Under the pieces are notes generated by a model. That model made no database searches, had not been told where the DNA came from, and saw only the letters and a program-made list of their open reading frames with translations. Positions 42,571-52,296 of a stretch of 64,000 bases of DNA are shown piece after piece. The DNA comes from DASZQL01 sp964391865 (GTDB lineage Bacteria > Planctomycetota > Phycisphaerae > Phycisphaerales > UBA1924). A program made the position numbers and the translations under genes. Each line of letters starts with the position of its first letter. The first letter of the stretch is position 1. Location: positions 62,001-126,000 of the forward strand of contig CAYMNQ010000003.1 in assembly GCA_964391865.1 (NCBI GenBank). Reading direction: 5' to 3'.

Positions 42571-44969
42571 GCGCGCCCGCCGCATCAAGCACGATCGTGG
42601 AAACCGCGTGGTCGCCCGCGTTCGGCTGGCCGCTGGTGGTGATGCTGGTGGCGCTGGTGCTGGGGCTGTCGGCGTGGGGGGCGCTGCGACGCGGGCGCGG
42701 GTGGGGGATGCTGGGGCTGCGCTGTGTCGCCGCCGGGGCGCTGGGGGTGGTGCTGCTGGGGCCGGTGCGGCTGGAGCGCGCGCCGGATGAATCGACGCGC
42801 CCCGGGGTGATCTACCTGGTCGATACGTCGGCGTCGATGGCGCTGAACGATCACCCGTGGGACGACGGCGTGTGCGCGCGGGTTGATGCGCTGCGGAAGT
42901 CGTGGCTCGAAGCGAACACGCTGCAGCGCGTACGCGACGCGGCGGAGCTGCAACTGATGACGTTCGATGAGCGCGCCGCCGCCACGGGCTTCGCGGCGCT
43001 GCAGACGCGCGCGATCAGCGGCGAGCACACGCGCCTGGCGGAGTGCGCCGGCGGCGTGCTGACGCGTTTGGGCGGCGGGGATGCTGCGGGCGCAGGAACT
43101 GCCGGCGGCGCGGTGAGCGATGTGGTGCTGCTGACCGACGGGATCGACACCGACGGTGCGCCGCTCGGCTCGCTCGTCGGGCCGGCGCTGGCGGCGGGGG
43201 TGCGCGTCCACGGTGTCGTGGTCGGTCGCGATCAGCAGCCCTCGGATGTGTCGCTGCAGGCGTCGATCGAGTCGGCGCTGGTGTACGACGGGCAGCCGAC
43301 GAACCTGAAGCTGCGCGTGCGGCAATCGGGGTTCGACAGCCGCCCGGCGCGCGTGATCGTGCGCGAGATTATTGGGTCGGCGGGCACGCTTCCGGTGAGC
43401 GAGGCGGGCGCAGAGTCGGCGGGGCGCGTGGTCTTCGCCGAGACAATTCTGCTCTCGCGCGCGAATGAGTTGGTAGTGCCCGTCACGCCCGCGCGGGATG
43501 TCTCGAAGGGCGAGGGGTCGGGCGTGTCGCTGGTGGAGTATGTCGCGACGATCGAGCCGCTGGCGGGCGAGGCGGAGCGCGAGAACAACACGCGGCGGAC
43601 GTTCGTGCAGGTGACGGGCGAGCGCATCCGCGTGTGTGTCTTCGAGAACGAGCCGTACTGGGACAGCCGGTTCTTCATCGCCGCGATGCGCGAAGACCCG
43701 CAGGTTGAGCTGACGACGGTGATCGGGCTGGGCGCGGTTCGGCAGGGGGTGAAGACCGAGCCGCGGATGATCGTGACGAAGTACATCCCCGGCGCGGTGA
43801 GCAGCGAGGAACGGCGCGAGCCCGTCGCGCCGCTGCGTGAGGAAGACCTGGCGAAGTTCGATGTCATCGTGCTGGGCAAGGGTGTCGAGGCGTTCTTCCC
43901 CGGCGATGAGACGCGGCGGCTCGTGAGTTTTGTGACTCAGCGGGGCGGGAGCTTGATTTTCCTACGCGGCAAGCCGGTCAGCGCGGGCGACTCGCGCGCG
44001 GTGGAGGCGAGCCGCGTGCTGGATGAGATTTCGCCCGTCGAGTGGGGCGCGGTGGTGATGCGCGGTATGAAGCTGGCGCGGACGGACGAGGGGCGGCGCG
44101 AGCCATCGCTGAACTTCGAGAGTGTCGGGCCGAGCGACTCGGTGCTGACGGAGCTGCCGGGGATGTTGGCGTCGACGAGTATCGAGCGCGAGAAGGCGTT
44201 GAGCGTGGTGTGGCTGCGGCAGGTGTCGGCGGATGCGCCTCCGGGGGCGGGTGCGAGCGATCCCGCCGCCGTCGCGCACACGAGCGCGGGGCAGGGGCGC
44301 ACGCTGGCGGTGCTGACGGACGGCATGTGGCGGTGGGGGTTCCTGCCGCCCTTGCAGCAGGATTTCGCGGGCGTGTACCGCATGTTCTGGGCCCGCGCGG
44401 TGCGCTGGATGGCGCTGGGCGGTGATTTCCTGCCGGGGCAGTCGGTGAGTCTGGCGGTCGACAAAGTGAAAGCGACGCCCGGCGAGACGATCGCGATCTC
44501 GGTGAGCACGCGCGAAGCGCCGAGCGTGGAGTTCACGCCGAGTGTGCGCGTGATCGCGCCCGACGGCGCGGCGGCGGAGCTGTCGCTTGAACGGTCGGGC
44601 GCGGAGAGCGGGCGATTCTCGGCGGCGTATACCGCGCGGGCGGAGGGTGTGTATACCGTTGAACTGCTCGCGCCGGGGATGACGCCTGATCGGCTGCTGA
44701 CGCGCTTCGCGGTCTACGATGATCGCGTCGAGCTGCGAGACACCGCCGCCCGGCCCGACGAGATGCGGAGTCTGTGCGAAGCGACGGGCGGGCGGCTCTT
44801 CGAGCTGGATGGGTCAGAAGAACTGGTCGAGCTGCTGAACAAGGAAGCGGAGTCGCGGCGCAGCGTGGTGAAGCCCGTGCCGTCGTGGGATCGCGCGTGG
44901 GTGTTCTGGATGATCGTGTCGCTGCTGGCGGCCGAGTGGTTCTGGCGCAGGAGGGCCGGGTTGCCGTGA
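42567..44969 (+). CDS. VWA/GATase1-like membrane protein (BatA-operon second gene)
   Basis: 800 aa, ATG 42567 overlapping the previous TGA. Two N-terminal helices (about residues 18-40 and 48-68), then a VWA domain (VIYLVDTSASMALND, about 90-105; VVLLTDGIDTDGAPLG near 195). A middle beta region leads to a class-I glutamine-amidotransferase-like domain (FDVIVLGKGVEAFFPGDETR...FVTQRGGSLIFLRG, about 430-480) lacking an obvious catalytic triad. A C-terminal helix (WVFWMIVSLLAAEWFW) is followed by a basic tail. Same plan as planctomycete VWA-GATase membrane proteins. It overlaps the next gene by one to four bases. Confidence 0.85.
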   Translation: MSAPAASSTIVETAWSPAFGWPLVVMLVALVLGLSAWGALRRGRGWGMLGLRCVAAGALGVVLLGPVRLERAPDESTRPGVIYLVDTSASMALNDHPWDDGVCARVDALRKSWLEANTLQRVRDAAELQLMTFDERAAATGFAALQTRAISGEHTRLAECAGGVLTRLGGGDAAGAGTAGGAVSDVVLLTDGIDTDGAPLGSLVGPALAAGVRVHGVVVGRDQQPSDVSLQASIESALVYDGQPTNLKLRVRQSGFDSRPARVIVREIIGSAGTLPVSEAGAESAGRVVFAETILLSRANELVVPVTPARDVSKGEGSGVSLVEYVATIEPLAGEAERENNTRRTFVQVTGERIRVCVFENEPYWDSRFFIAAMREDPQVELTTVIGLGAVRQGVKTEPRMIVTKYIPGAVSSEERREPVAPLREEDLAKFDVIVLGKGVEAFFPGDETRRLVSFVTQRGGSLIFLRGKPVSAGDSRAVEASRVLDEISPVEWGAVVMRGMKLARTDEGRREPSLNFESVGPSDSVLTELPGMLASTSIEREKALSVVWLRQVSADAPPGAGASDPAAVAHTSAGQGRTLAVLTDGMWRWGFLPPLQQDFAGVYRMFWARAVRWMALGGDFLPGQSVSLAVDKVKATPGETIAISVSTREAPSVEFTPSVRVIAPDGAAAELSLERSGAESGRFSAAYTARAEGVYTVELLAPGMTPDRLLTRFAVYDDRVELRDTAARPDEMRSLCEATGGRLFELDGSEELVELLNKEAESRRSVVKPVPSWDRAWVFWMIVSLLAAEWFWRRRAGLP

Positions 44970-47900
44970 TGAACGGGGCGAGTGACAGGTCGGGCGAGCC
45001 GATCATCCGGCGCTTGTCGGCGGTGCGGTCGTCGATGCGCTGGCTCAGCCGCGCGCGCCGGGTGGGCGACGCGGTGTGGCCCGTGGCGTTGTGCGTCGTC
45101 GTGCTGGTGCTGGTGGATGTGTCGCTGCCGCTGCCGGCGGTGGTGCGCGCGGGGCTGGCGGGCGCTGTGCTGCTGCTGGCGGGGCGCGTGCTGCTGGGGT
45201 TCATCCCGGATCGAGCCGCGAGGCGGGCGTCGCTCGAACGAGCGGCGCGACTGGTCGAAGAGCGCGCCGGGCTGGAGCACAACCCGCTGGTGAACGCGCT
45301 GCAGCTGCGCCCGGTCGCTGGGTCGGCGTCGAGCGATGACAGCGCGGGGATGCTGAGCGCGGCGCTCGCCGGGCGCGTTGTCGAGCGCGGCGTGGACGCG
45401 GTGCGCGGCGCGGAGGGGAAGACCATCGTGAGTGCGCGTCCGGCGTGGCGCGCGTGGATGCGGGCGGGCGGGGCGTGCGCGCTGGTCGGTGGGCTGGCGC
45501 TCATCGCGCCCCGGTTGTTCGGCACCGTCGTGCCCCGGTTCGTCGATCCCTTCGGCGATCACCCGGCGTACTCGCCCACGGAGTTCTTGATCCGCATCGA
45601 CCCCGAGCGCGTGCTCGTGGGCGATGATGCGAAGGTCCGCGTTGAGCTGTCGGGCGAGATCCCGGAGTCGGCCGAGATCGTGTTGCTCGACGAGCGCGGC
45701 GGGGAGGCGTCGCGCGTCGCGATGACGCCCTCGCTTGCGGCGGTGAAGGCGGGCGGAACGCTCGACGAGCGCCCGCGGCAGTACGAAGCGAATCTCAATG
45801 AGCTCCGAGAGCCGGTGCGGTTCTTTGTGCAAGCGAGGACGGGGCGCAGCGCGAGCGTGATGATTGAGCCGATCGCCGAGCCGCGGGTGACGGACGGTGC
45901 GCTGACGATCACGCCGCCGACGTATACGGGGTGGGCGCCGGTCTCGATCCGGCGCGAGATGCTGGACCGCACGGCACCGGACGCGGAGCCGATCACGGCG
46001 CTGGTCGGTTCGAAGCTAGAGCTGTGGGTATCCGGGACGATCGCGCTGTCGGGCGCGGAGGTCGAGCCGGCGAGCGCGGCGGTGAGTGCGAGCGGAAATG
46101 TGGCGCGCGTGTCGGTGCTCGCAAGCGAGGCGCGCGAAGCGGTGCTGTCGCTGCGGCCGCTGGGGCCGAGTGGGTTGAAGAGCGCGGAGGCGCTGCGCGC
46201 GAGCGTGCTGGTGCGGGCGGATGAGCCGCCGACGGTTGAGGTACAGCAGCCGGGCAAGCCCGGCGCGGAATTGTTCGTGCTGGCGGGGACGGATGTGCCG
46301 GTGATTGCGATCGCGCGCGACGATGTGGGGCTGACGCTGTTCGAGGCGCGCGCGGCGGTGCGGCGCGCCGGTTCGAGCGCCGCGCCCGAAGCGCCGTCGG
46401 CTTTGCCGATGAACTCGAAGGACGGGCCGTTTGCGGCGGGGATGAACGCGGACGCGGGCGCGACGGTGGTGCGAACCGGCGCGATCGACGCGAAGCCGGG
46501 CGATGTGATCGAACTGACGATCGCGGCCCGCGATGGGCGCGGGGCAGAGTTCGGGGGAGCGCAGGAGACGGTCATCGGGCCGGTGCATCTGGTGGTGCTG
46601 GATGAAGAAGAGTTCCAGCGCCGCTTCGCGCGCGAGCTGGATGTGGCGGCGGTGACGGAGCCGTATCTGGACCTTGTTGCGCGTGCGCGGCTGCTGGCGG
46701 ACGAAGCGGAGTCGATCACGCGCGATGCGCGGACGCATGAAACGAGCAAGGCCGATGCCGCCGAGAGCATGGAGCGGTTGGAGCGCGAGCGGGAGCTGCG
46801 CCAGCGGCGTGCGATGCTTCGCGCGGAGCGTGACGCGATCGTCGAGCGGATCGAGCGACGGCTGACACTTCCGCCCGCGGTGAGCTTCGACGAGCAGATG
46901 CGCGAGCCGATGGAGCGGATGAAGCAGCGGCTCGGGTCGCTGGTGAGTGAGGGCGTGACGCAGATCGGGCGGGAGACGACGGCGCTCGACGCCGACCGCG
47001 CCGCGACGGCGCACGCCGACGCGCAGAACGAGATGGCGCGCCCCGCGGCGGAACTGGCGTCGGCGGATGCACTGCAGCGGCATGTCGAAGATCTGAAGAG
47101 CATCGTGGCACGGCAGAAGCGGCTGTGCGATCGGCTGCAGGGGATGGAGGCCGCGGACGAGGAGTCGCGGCGCGAACTGGCGGCGATGCAGGAATCGGTC
47201 CGCGCGGCGCTCGAACGCGCCACGCGCGGGCTGGACGAGCAGGGGAAGAAGGCGTCGCTCGACCTGCCCGAGGGCGACGAGCCGAAGGCGATCGCGCAGC
47301 GGCTGACGGACCAGCGGGCGGAAGTACAGAGGGCGCTCGAGCAACTGCGGAGCGCGGTGAACACGCTGCCGCAGGACGCGGCGGGCAAGCTCGCGCGCAG
47401 CGAAGCAGCGAGCGCGACAGACGCGGGGATCACCGCGCTGTATGGAGCGGCGGAGCCTGTGACTGAAGCGCTGCGCCGGATGGAGCGCGCGCCGGCGTCG
47501 CTGAGCGAGCCCGGCGCGATGCAATCGGTCGAGCCGGTGTCGGGCGGCATCGAGGCGTTACTCCGCGCGATCGAGGCGCTGCACCAGCAGATCGACGGGG
47601 TGGAAGCGTCGGTGCCGAAGGAGTCGGTGTCGTGGCGTGGCGCGAGCCGCCGCGATGTGAATGCTCGCGCGATGTCGGCTCTCGCTCTCGCGGCCATCGG
47701 CATGGCGCAGGACGCGCCCGTGCCCACGCCGATGACGATCACAGCGCCGTCCACCGAGGTGCGGCGTGCGGTTGATCAAAGCCTCGCGCTCGTGCGGCTG
47801 AAGCTCGACCGGCTCCGCGCGGAGAGCGAGCGCACGGCGCTGCGCTTCCGCCCACTGCTGCCCACGATGGGGCAGTCGGCGGTGGAAATGTCGGGCAAGG

Positions 47901-48769
47901 TGCGCGAGAGCGGCGCGGAGGGTGAGATGCTCGGGGCGCGCGACCTGCTCGAGAAGGGCGACGTGAGCGCGGCGCGGACGCGGGCGCAGGCGGCGCTCGC
48001 GGCGCTTGAGCAGCTCTATGAAGAGGCGGCGCAGTCGGGCAGCAAGGACGCCGCCCCGGATCAGGCGATGGACCGCAAGCTGCAGCTCACGAAGCCCTCG
48101 AAGGACAAGCCGGGCGAGGACGAGCAGAACGCGCCGCCCGATGAGGAGCAGCAGGACGAATCGAAGAGCGCGCCGGACACGCTGCAGCAGTTGAGCCAGA
48201 ATCGGCAGGCGGGTCAGTCAGAGAGCGAGAGCCGCGCGATGCAGAGCGATGAGATCGCGCCCGAAGAAGGTGCGGCGGAGGCGCAGAACGCGCCGGAGCG
48301 CGCCGGCGAAACTCCGGGCGAGCAGCAGCAACAGCAACCGGGCGAGAAACCGGGCGAGCAGCAGGCGAAGAACGAGCAGGATGCGAAGAAAGCGGCGGAG
48401 GAAGCCGCGGGTCGCCGCGCGCGGTTCTTCAATCAGCAGTTGTACGAGCCGAAGGAAGACGGGCAGGACCGCGCGGCTCAGATGGCGGACGGCGCCGGCG
48501 GCGCGGAGACGCAGGCGACGAGCGCGGGCGAGTCGCCCGCTGACCGTGCCGCCGCGATCCGGCGCGCGATCGAGCGCGTTGGCGCGGGGAGTGGTTCGGA
48601 CGCGGCGGCTGCGTATGCTCAGGTGCCGCCCGCGTATCGGTCGATCGTGGGACAGTACTTCCTGAAGATCGCCGCCGAGCAAGACGGGCGCTCGCCGGCG
48701 CCGACCCCCGGACCGCCCTCCCGGACTGCCCCGCCCGCCGAATCACCGAAGAAGGAGCCGCGACCGTGA
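44969..48769 (+). CDS. DUF4175-like large membrane protein
   Basis: 1266 aa. ATG 44969 overlaps the TGA of the previous gene (TGATG). Two or three hydrophobic helices in residues 25-75 and 150-180 (AWMRAGGACALVGGLALIAP). A periplasmic beta region (PAYSPTEFLIRIDPERVLVG; TDGALTITPPTYTGWAPV) is followed from about residue 540 by a long helical, coiled-coil part full of E, R, Q and A (ERLERERELRQRRAMLRAER; LEQLRSAVNTLPQDAAGK). The last 200 residues are disordered and Q/E/A/P-rich (GEQQQQQPGEKPGEQQAKNE). It resembles DUF4175 proteins that sit beside DUF4159. Third gene of the operon. Confidence 0.82.
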   Translation: MNGASDRSGEPIIRRLSAVRSSMRWLSRARRVGDAVWPVALCVVVLVLVDVSLPLPAVVRAGLAGAVLLLAGRVLLGFIPDRAARRASLERAARLVEERAGLEHNPLVNALQLRPVAGSASSDDSAGMLSAALAGRVVERGVDAVRGAEGKTIVSARPAWRAWMRAGGACALVGGLALIAPRLFGTVVPRFVDPFGDHPAYSPTEFLIRIDPERVLVGDDAKVRVELSGEIPESAEIVLLDERGGEASRVAMTPSLAAVKAGGTLDERPRQYEANLNELREPVRFFVQARTGRSASVMIEPIAEPRVTDGALTITPPTYTGWAPVSIRREMLDRTAPDAEPITALVGSKLELWVSGTIALSGAEVEPASAAVSASGNVARVSVLASEAREAVLSLRPLGPSGLKSAEALRASVLVRADEPPTVEVQQPGKPGAELFVLAGTDVPVIAIARDDVGLTLFEARAAVRRAGSSAAPEAPSALPMNSKDGPFAAGMNADAGATVVRTGAIDAKPGDVIELTIAARDGRGAEFGGAQETVIGPVHLVVLDEEEFQRRFARELDVAAVTEPYLDLVARARLLADEAESITRDARTHETSKADAAESMERLERERELRQRRAMLRAERDAIVERIERRLTLPPAVSFDEQMREPMERMKQRLGSLVSEGVTQIGRETTALDADRAATAHADAQNEMARPAAELASADALQRHVEDLKSIVARQKRLCDRLQGMEAADEESRRELAAMQESVRAALERATRGLDEQGKKASLDLPEGDEPKAIAQRLTDQRAEVQRALEQLRSAVNTLPQDAAGKLARSEAASATDAGITALYGAAEPVTEALRRMERAPASLSEPGAMQSVEPVSGGIEALLRAIEALHQQIDGVEASVPKESVSWRGASRRDVNARAMSALALAAIGMAQDAPVPTPMTITAPSTEVRRAVDQSLALVRLKLDRLRAESERTALRFRPLLPTMGQSAVEMSGKVRESGAEGEMLGARDLLEKGDVSAARTRAQAALAALEQLYEEAAQSGSKDAAPDQAMDRKLQLTKPSKDKPGEDEQNAPPDEEQQDESKSAPDTLQQLSQNRQAGQSESESRAMQSDEIAPEEGAAEAQNAPERAGETPGEQQQQQPGEKPGEQQAKNEQDAKKAAEEAAGRRARFFNQQLYEPKEDGQDRAAQMADGAGGAETQATSAGESPADRAAAIRRAIERVGAGSGSDAAAAYAQVPPAYRSIVGQYFLKIAAEQDGRSPAPTPGPPSRTAPPAESPKKEPRP

Positions 48770-49452
48770 AGCGCCGAGGTGTTGTGTTCAGCGTGATGTC
48801 CGGGGTTTTCGCGCTGGTGGCGGCGTTTGCGCTGCCGCGCTCGGGCGGCGCGTCGCCCTCCGAGGGTCTGGTGCGCGTGGCGATGCTGAAGTACGGCACC
48901 GAGCAGAAGACCAGCGTCTGCTTCAGCAACGCGTTCATGCGCGTGCTGGCGCACGAGACCAACATCAGGCTCGACGGCAGCTTCGACACCATCGCGCTCG
49001 ACTCCGAGCAGCTCTACAACTTCCCCTTCGCGGTGATGACGGGCGAAGGCTCGTTCGACCTTGACGAAGCGGAAGTCGAGAACCTGCGGCGCTACCTGCG
49101 CCAGGGCGGGTTCCTGCTCGCGAGCGCCGGCTGCTCGAACCCCGCGTGGAACGAGTCGTTCAAGAAGGTGCTCGGGCGGCTGTTCCCGGACATCCCCGAG
49201 CGAGAGCTGCCGCTGACGCACCCGGTGTTCCAGACGGTGTACGACATCAAGGAGTTCCAGTCGAAGAAGGTGCGCACGAAGGTGCACATCTTCGGCATCG
49301 AGCTCGACGGGCGGCTGTGCCTCGTGCACTCGCCCGAGGGGTTGAACGACACGCAGAACGCCGGCGGCGGCTGCTGCTGCTGCGGCGGGAACGAGATCCG
49401 CAACGCGAAGTTCATCAATGCGAATATTTTGAGTTATGCGCTGATGCACTGA
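48766..49452 (+). CDS. DUF4159 domain protein, exported
   Basis: 228 aa. GTG 48766 overlaps the previous stop (GTGA) and follows GAAGGAG. Signal peptide MKRRGVVFSVMSGVFALVAA. The DUF4159 core is recognisable: VAMLKYGTEQKTSVCFSNAF, FAVMTGEGSFDLDEAEVENL, RRYLRQGGFLLASAGCSNPA, FKKVLGRLFPDIPERELPLT, HPVFQTVYDI. Near the end is an odd run GGGCCCCGGNEIRNAKFINA with four consecutive cysteines; the usual family ends in a similar N-x-L-x-Y-A-L. Last gene of the BatA-type operon. Function unknown; probably periplasmic. Confidence 0.88.
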   Translation: MKRRGVVFSVMSGVFALVAAFALPRSGGASPSEGLVRVAMLKYGTEQKTSVCFSNAFMRVLAHETNIRLDGSFDTIALDSEQLYNFPFAVMTGEGSFDLDEAEVENLRRYLRQGGFLLASAGCSNPAWNESFKKVLGRLFPDIPERELPLTHPVFQTVYDIKEFQSKKVRTKVHIFGIELDGRLCLVHSPEGLNDTQNAGGGCCCCGGNEIRNAKFINANILSYALMH

Positions 49453-49455
49453 GCA

Positions 49456-51330
49456 TCACTCGCGACTCTCTGCGCGCGTGACACCGAGACGCGCGCAGTC
49501 TTGGATGTGCTGGATCGTCCACTTCGCGGCTTGTGCGACGTTCGGATCCGTACTGAACTCCAGCGCTCGGAGCTCTGGCAAAGCCGGCGCGGCTTCAGAG
49601 CCGAAGGCCCTGAGCCCTTCGAGAATCAGCCCGGCATGGTGCTCGCCGGAGCGCAACGCTTCCCGAAGCACATCCAAAGAGATGCGGTTTTCTGCGACCA
49701 TTTCAAAGATGGCGGATCGAGATAACCCTGAACCTTGGTATCCGGGCTCTTCGCGCAACTGCACTTCAAGTCGGCGAGCATCGAGCAGAAGTTGTGTTGC
49801 TCGGCGCGGATCAGGCTCATCCTCGGCCTTCAAGAGTGCCGCCAGCGCGCGGATGGCGAGTCTCGAATCTTTCTCAAAGCCCGCGATGATCGCATCCGTT
49901 TCCGGTGATTGGAGACCGAGCGCCTTGATCGTGCGAACGCACGCGCGAACCCCGTAAGGGTCCATTCCAGGAAAGGAACTGATGCCGCCGTAGCCCTCCC
50001 CAACACTGTATTCCAGCATCTTCGCGGCGAATGGTCGCAGTTGCTCGGTGGTCGCGCCGAGGTCGCGCGACACCTTCAGAAGCTCTGTGTCCGCCCAGCG
50101 GTGCGCATTCTCGTTCTGCTTCAGAAGTTCGAGCCACTCAGGTAGGAATTGCTCGGCTCCAGGCCCCCATTCACGAATCGCATTCGATACAGCCCAGTCA
50201 CCGAACGAACGCCCCACGTGGCGCCTGATTGCGGCCGCAAGCCGCTCATCACGCGGTCCATGCATGAGCGACACAAGGGCGAAGTTTGGCATGTTTGTGC
50301 TTGATGAGTCGAGCGCGGCGAACAGTAGTTCTCGTGTCTCTGGGTTGGAACCGTCCATCAAGGCGAGAACCTGCATCCCGATCAGTGCCAACTCTTCGTC
50401 GTCGCCCATGAATGCATCGCGCAGCAGACGCAAACTGCGCACGCGGTCTCGGCTTGCTTCCTTCATGGCGTGAAGGAACTGACTTCGCGCCCCTTTAGCC
50501 GCCGGATCGTGATCGCGCAGCGGCTGTCCGAATTCCGGCCCAAAGCTCAGATTATGGTTTACGCCGGCGCCTATCGACAGGGACGACTCCGCCGCCTGCC
50601 AGCACCGATAATTGTCGTCGAGAAGCATGCCGAGCAGCGCTGGGATTGCTTCCACTCCCTCGGTTCCGCAGTACTGCACAGTCTCTGCCGATGCGCTTCG
50701 TATCCCTGGAACGTTGCTGTGCATCGCCATGATGAGCGCCGTGGCAAGTCTGGCATCACCGCCGGTCTGCCGCGCGGGCCTGAATGTGCCGACACGCCAT
50801 CGCTCCCAAGGGTCGTAGAGTCTGACGCTTCGGAGCAGTCTGCATGCTCGGTTGAATGTTGTCTCAGTTCGGCACGCCTCGATCTCTCGAGCGCACCGGT
50901 CATGCAGCTCCCGCCGATCTTCCGCGCTCATGACATCCAAGCTGAGACGGACCGCCAACTCGCGATCCAGATTTTGATCGGTCACGCTCGGGAATGCCGC
51001 CACCAGCACCCACGTCGGCGCGGCCTTCACCCACCCGTAGCGCGCGATCCGCTCGCCCCCGATCGCGGCGGCTGCGAACGCGATGCTCAGAACCCCCAGC
51101 ACCACACGGCCCCACGAGCGGCGATCGCGGAGCAACTGCCGCTCGTGCCGCCACTCGCGCCCGCACTCCGGGCACTTCAGTCCGGATGTTGCGGAGAGGT
51201 CGTACCAGCACGCGGAGCACCGCCGCCGCCCGCGCGAGCGGTCGCCGCGAAAACCCGACCACAGCAACCACGCGCCGAGGCCCGCGGCGAGCACCGCCAC
51301 CGCCCACCACATCCAACCACCGCTAAACAT
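49456..51330 (-). CDS. Membrane protein with zinc ribbon and HEAT-like repeat domain
   Basis: 624 aa from ATG 51330. A helix at 5-25 (WWAVAVLAAGLGAWLLWSG), the ribbon CSACWYDLSATSGLKCPECG (38-57), a second helix at about 75-92, then a soluble helical region to the end. Alternating A/L/R helices of about 35-40 residues (for example AIPALLGMLLDDNYRCWQAA; ALIGMQVLALMDGSNPETRE; AGLILEGLRAFGSEAAPALP) are typical of HEAT repeats. The ribbon therefore lies between two helices at the membrane, as in its neighbour. The protein is convergent with the DUF4159 gene (three bases between stops). Function unknown. Confidence 0.8.
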   Translation of the reverse strand: MFSGGWMWWAVAVLAAGLGAWLLWSGFRGDRSRGRRRCSACWYDLSATSGLKCPECGREWRHERQLLRDRRSWGRVVLGVLSIAFAAAAIGGERIARYGWVKAAPTWVLVAAFPSVTDQNLDRELAVRLSLDVMSAEDRRELHDRCAREIEACRTETTFNRACRLLRSVRLYDPWERWRVGTFRPARQTGGDARLATALIMAMHSNVPGIRSASAETVQYCGTEGVEAIPALLGMLLDDNYRCWQAAESSLSIGAGVNHNLSFGPEFGQPLRDHDPAAKGARSQFLHAMKEASRDRVRSLRLLRDAFMGDDEELALIGMQVLALMDGSNPETRELLFAALDSSSTNMPNFALVSLMHGPRDERLAAAIRRHVGRSFGDWAVSNAIREWGPGAEQFLPEWLELLKQNENAHRWADTELLKVSRDLGATTEQLRPFAAKMLEYSVGEGYGGISSFPGMDPYGVRACVRTIKALGLQSPETDAIIAGFEKDSRLAIRALAALLKAEDEPDPRRATQLLLDARRLEVQLREEPGYQGSGLSRSAIFEMVAENRISLDVLREALRSGEHHAGLILEGLRAFGSEAAPALPELRALEFSTDPNVAQAAKWTIQHIQDCARLGVTRAESRE

Positions 51331-51388
51331 GGAGAAAGTCTATGCCGCTGGCTGTTCGCTGCAATCTCACTCGACGAACGCCGCGCCT

Positions 51389-52186
51389 CTATTGCGAATC
51401 TGCACTCGCCAACGAGTGGCCGCACTCGGGGCACTGCGGCGATGTCGATGGAAGGCCGCGGAGGTCGTAGCCGCAGGCAGAACAAAATCCGCCGACTCTG
51501 AGCCGTCGCCGCTTCCGAATTGCGACGATGAACATCCCGCTGACGGCCGCGATTTGCCAGATGATCGCTTCCCATGAGAAAACAAAAGGCGCGAAGTAGA
51601 ATCCCCTCTGGAGCGCGTCGGAGAACCGCCCGACCAAGAACAGCATGGCTGACACAGCGCCGATGGTCAATAGGAACCGTATCGATCGGAACGCCCAGCC
51701 GAGTACGACGGCGCTCACGACACCGAACACGATTCGCTCGCTGTGCATCATCAGGTCGGCGACTTGGCTGATATCGAAGCCGAGCCACGTCGACTTTGTG
51801 CGTGACATGTGCCCCAAGAGATCGAAAGCAAACCATGTGTACAACACGGGTGCCGCCAGTGTGGTCACGACGATGACCAACACGCGCCACGCGTACTGTC
51901 GGTACGGCCCGATGTGAGTTGCCACGATCGCAAGCAGCATCGTCGGCAATGCCGTCCACACCGGGAAAAAGTGCATGAACTGAGTGAACAGCACCACGAA
52001 GGCCCAGTCGCCGAATGTCCTTCCGGGCGCATACACGATTCGCGCGAGCCACCACCTCGGATCTGATGAACGCCACATTCCGATCGAGAGAGCGACAAGC
52101 ACGGCGAGCCCCATCCAGCCCACCCATCCAAAGCCCCACAGCGGGCGCAGTCGCTCACCCTCGGATTGTTTCTGCTGCGTTCTCAT
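51389..52186 (-). CDS. Polytopic membrane protein with C-terminal planctomycete zinc ribbon
   Basis: 265 aa from ATG 52186. Six or so hydrophobic helices (about residues 18-38, 60-90, 98-118, 150-170, 175-192, 205-225). The ribbon is CSACGYDLRGLPSTSPQCPE followed by CG, at about 237-258. It is the canonical form of the ribbon of which the other four copies in this window are variants. No enzymatic signature; function unknown. It lies upstream of the zinc-ribbon HEAT gene on the same strand with a 58-bp gap, so the two may be co-transcribed. Confidence 0.8.
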   Translation of the reverse strand: MRTQQKQSEGERLRPLWGFGWVGWMGLAVLVALSIGMWRSSDPRWWLARIVYAPGRTFGDWAFVVLFTQFMHFFPVWTALPTMLLAIVATHIGPYRQYAWRVLVIVVTTLAAPVLYTWFAFDLLGHMSRTKSTWLGFDISQVADLMMHSERIVFGVVSAVVLGWAFRSIRFLLTIGAVSAMLFLVGRFSDALQRGFYFAPFVFSWEAIIWQIAAVSGMFIVAIRKRRRLRVGGFCSACGYDLRGLPSTSPQCPECGHSLASADSQ

Positions 52187-52244
52187 CCCATCAATCTATC
52201 GCCGAACGGCGAATCAGCAACGAGATTCCAGTGGTGCTAGGAGG

Positions 52245-52290
52245 CACCTCGCTCTCTGCGCTTTCTCTGTGTTCTCCGTGCCTCTGTGGT
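52245..52290. repeat. D-family fragment
   Basis: CTCTCTGCGCTTTCTCTGTG and the following TTCTCCGTGCCTCTGTGGTGAATC are the reverse-complement style of the D-family arm CCGCAGAGACGCAAAGGACG at 18523. Confidence 0.5.
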
Positions 52291-52296
52291 GAATCC

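Noticed and set aside
44714..47754. Long minus-strand ORFs within the DUF4175-like and VWA genes
   Set aside because: Arg/Pro/Ser-rich antisense translations without starts or domains; the plus-strand operon is continuous and overlapping.
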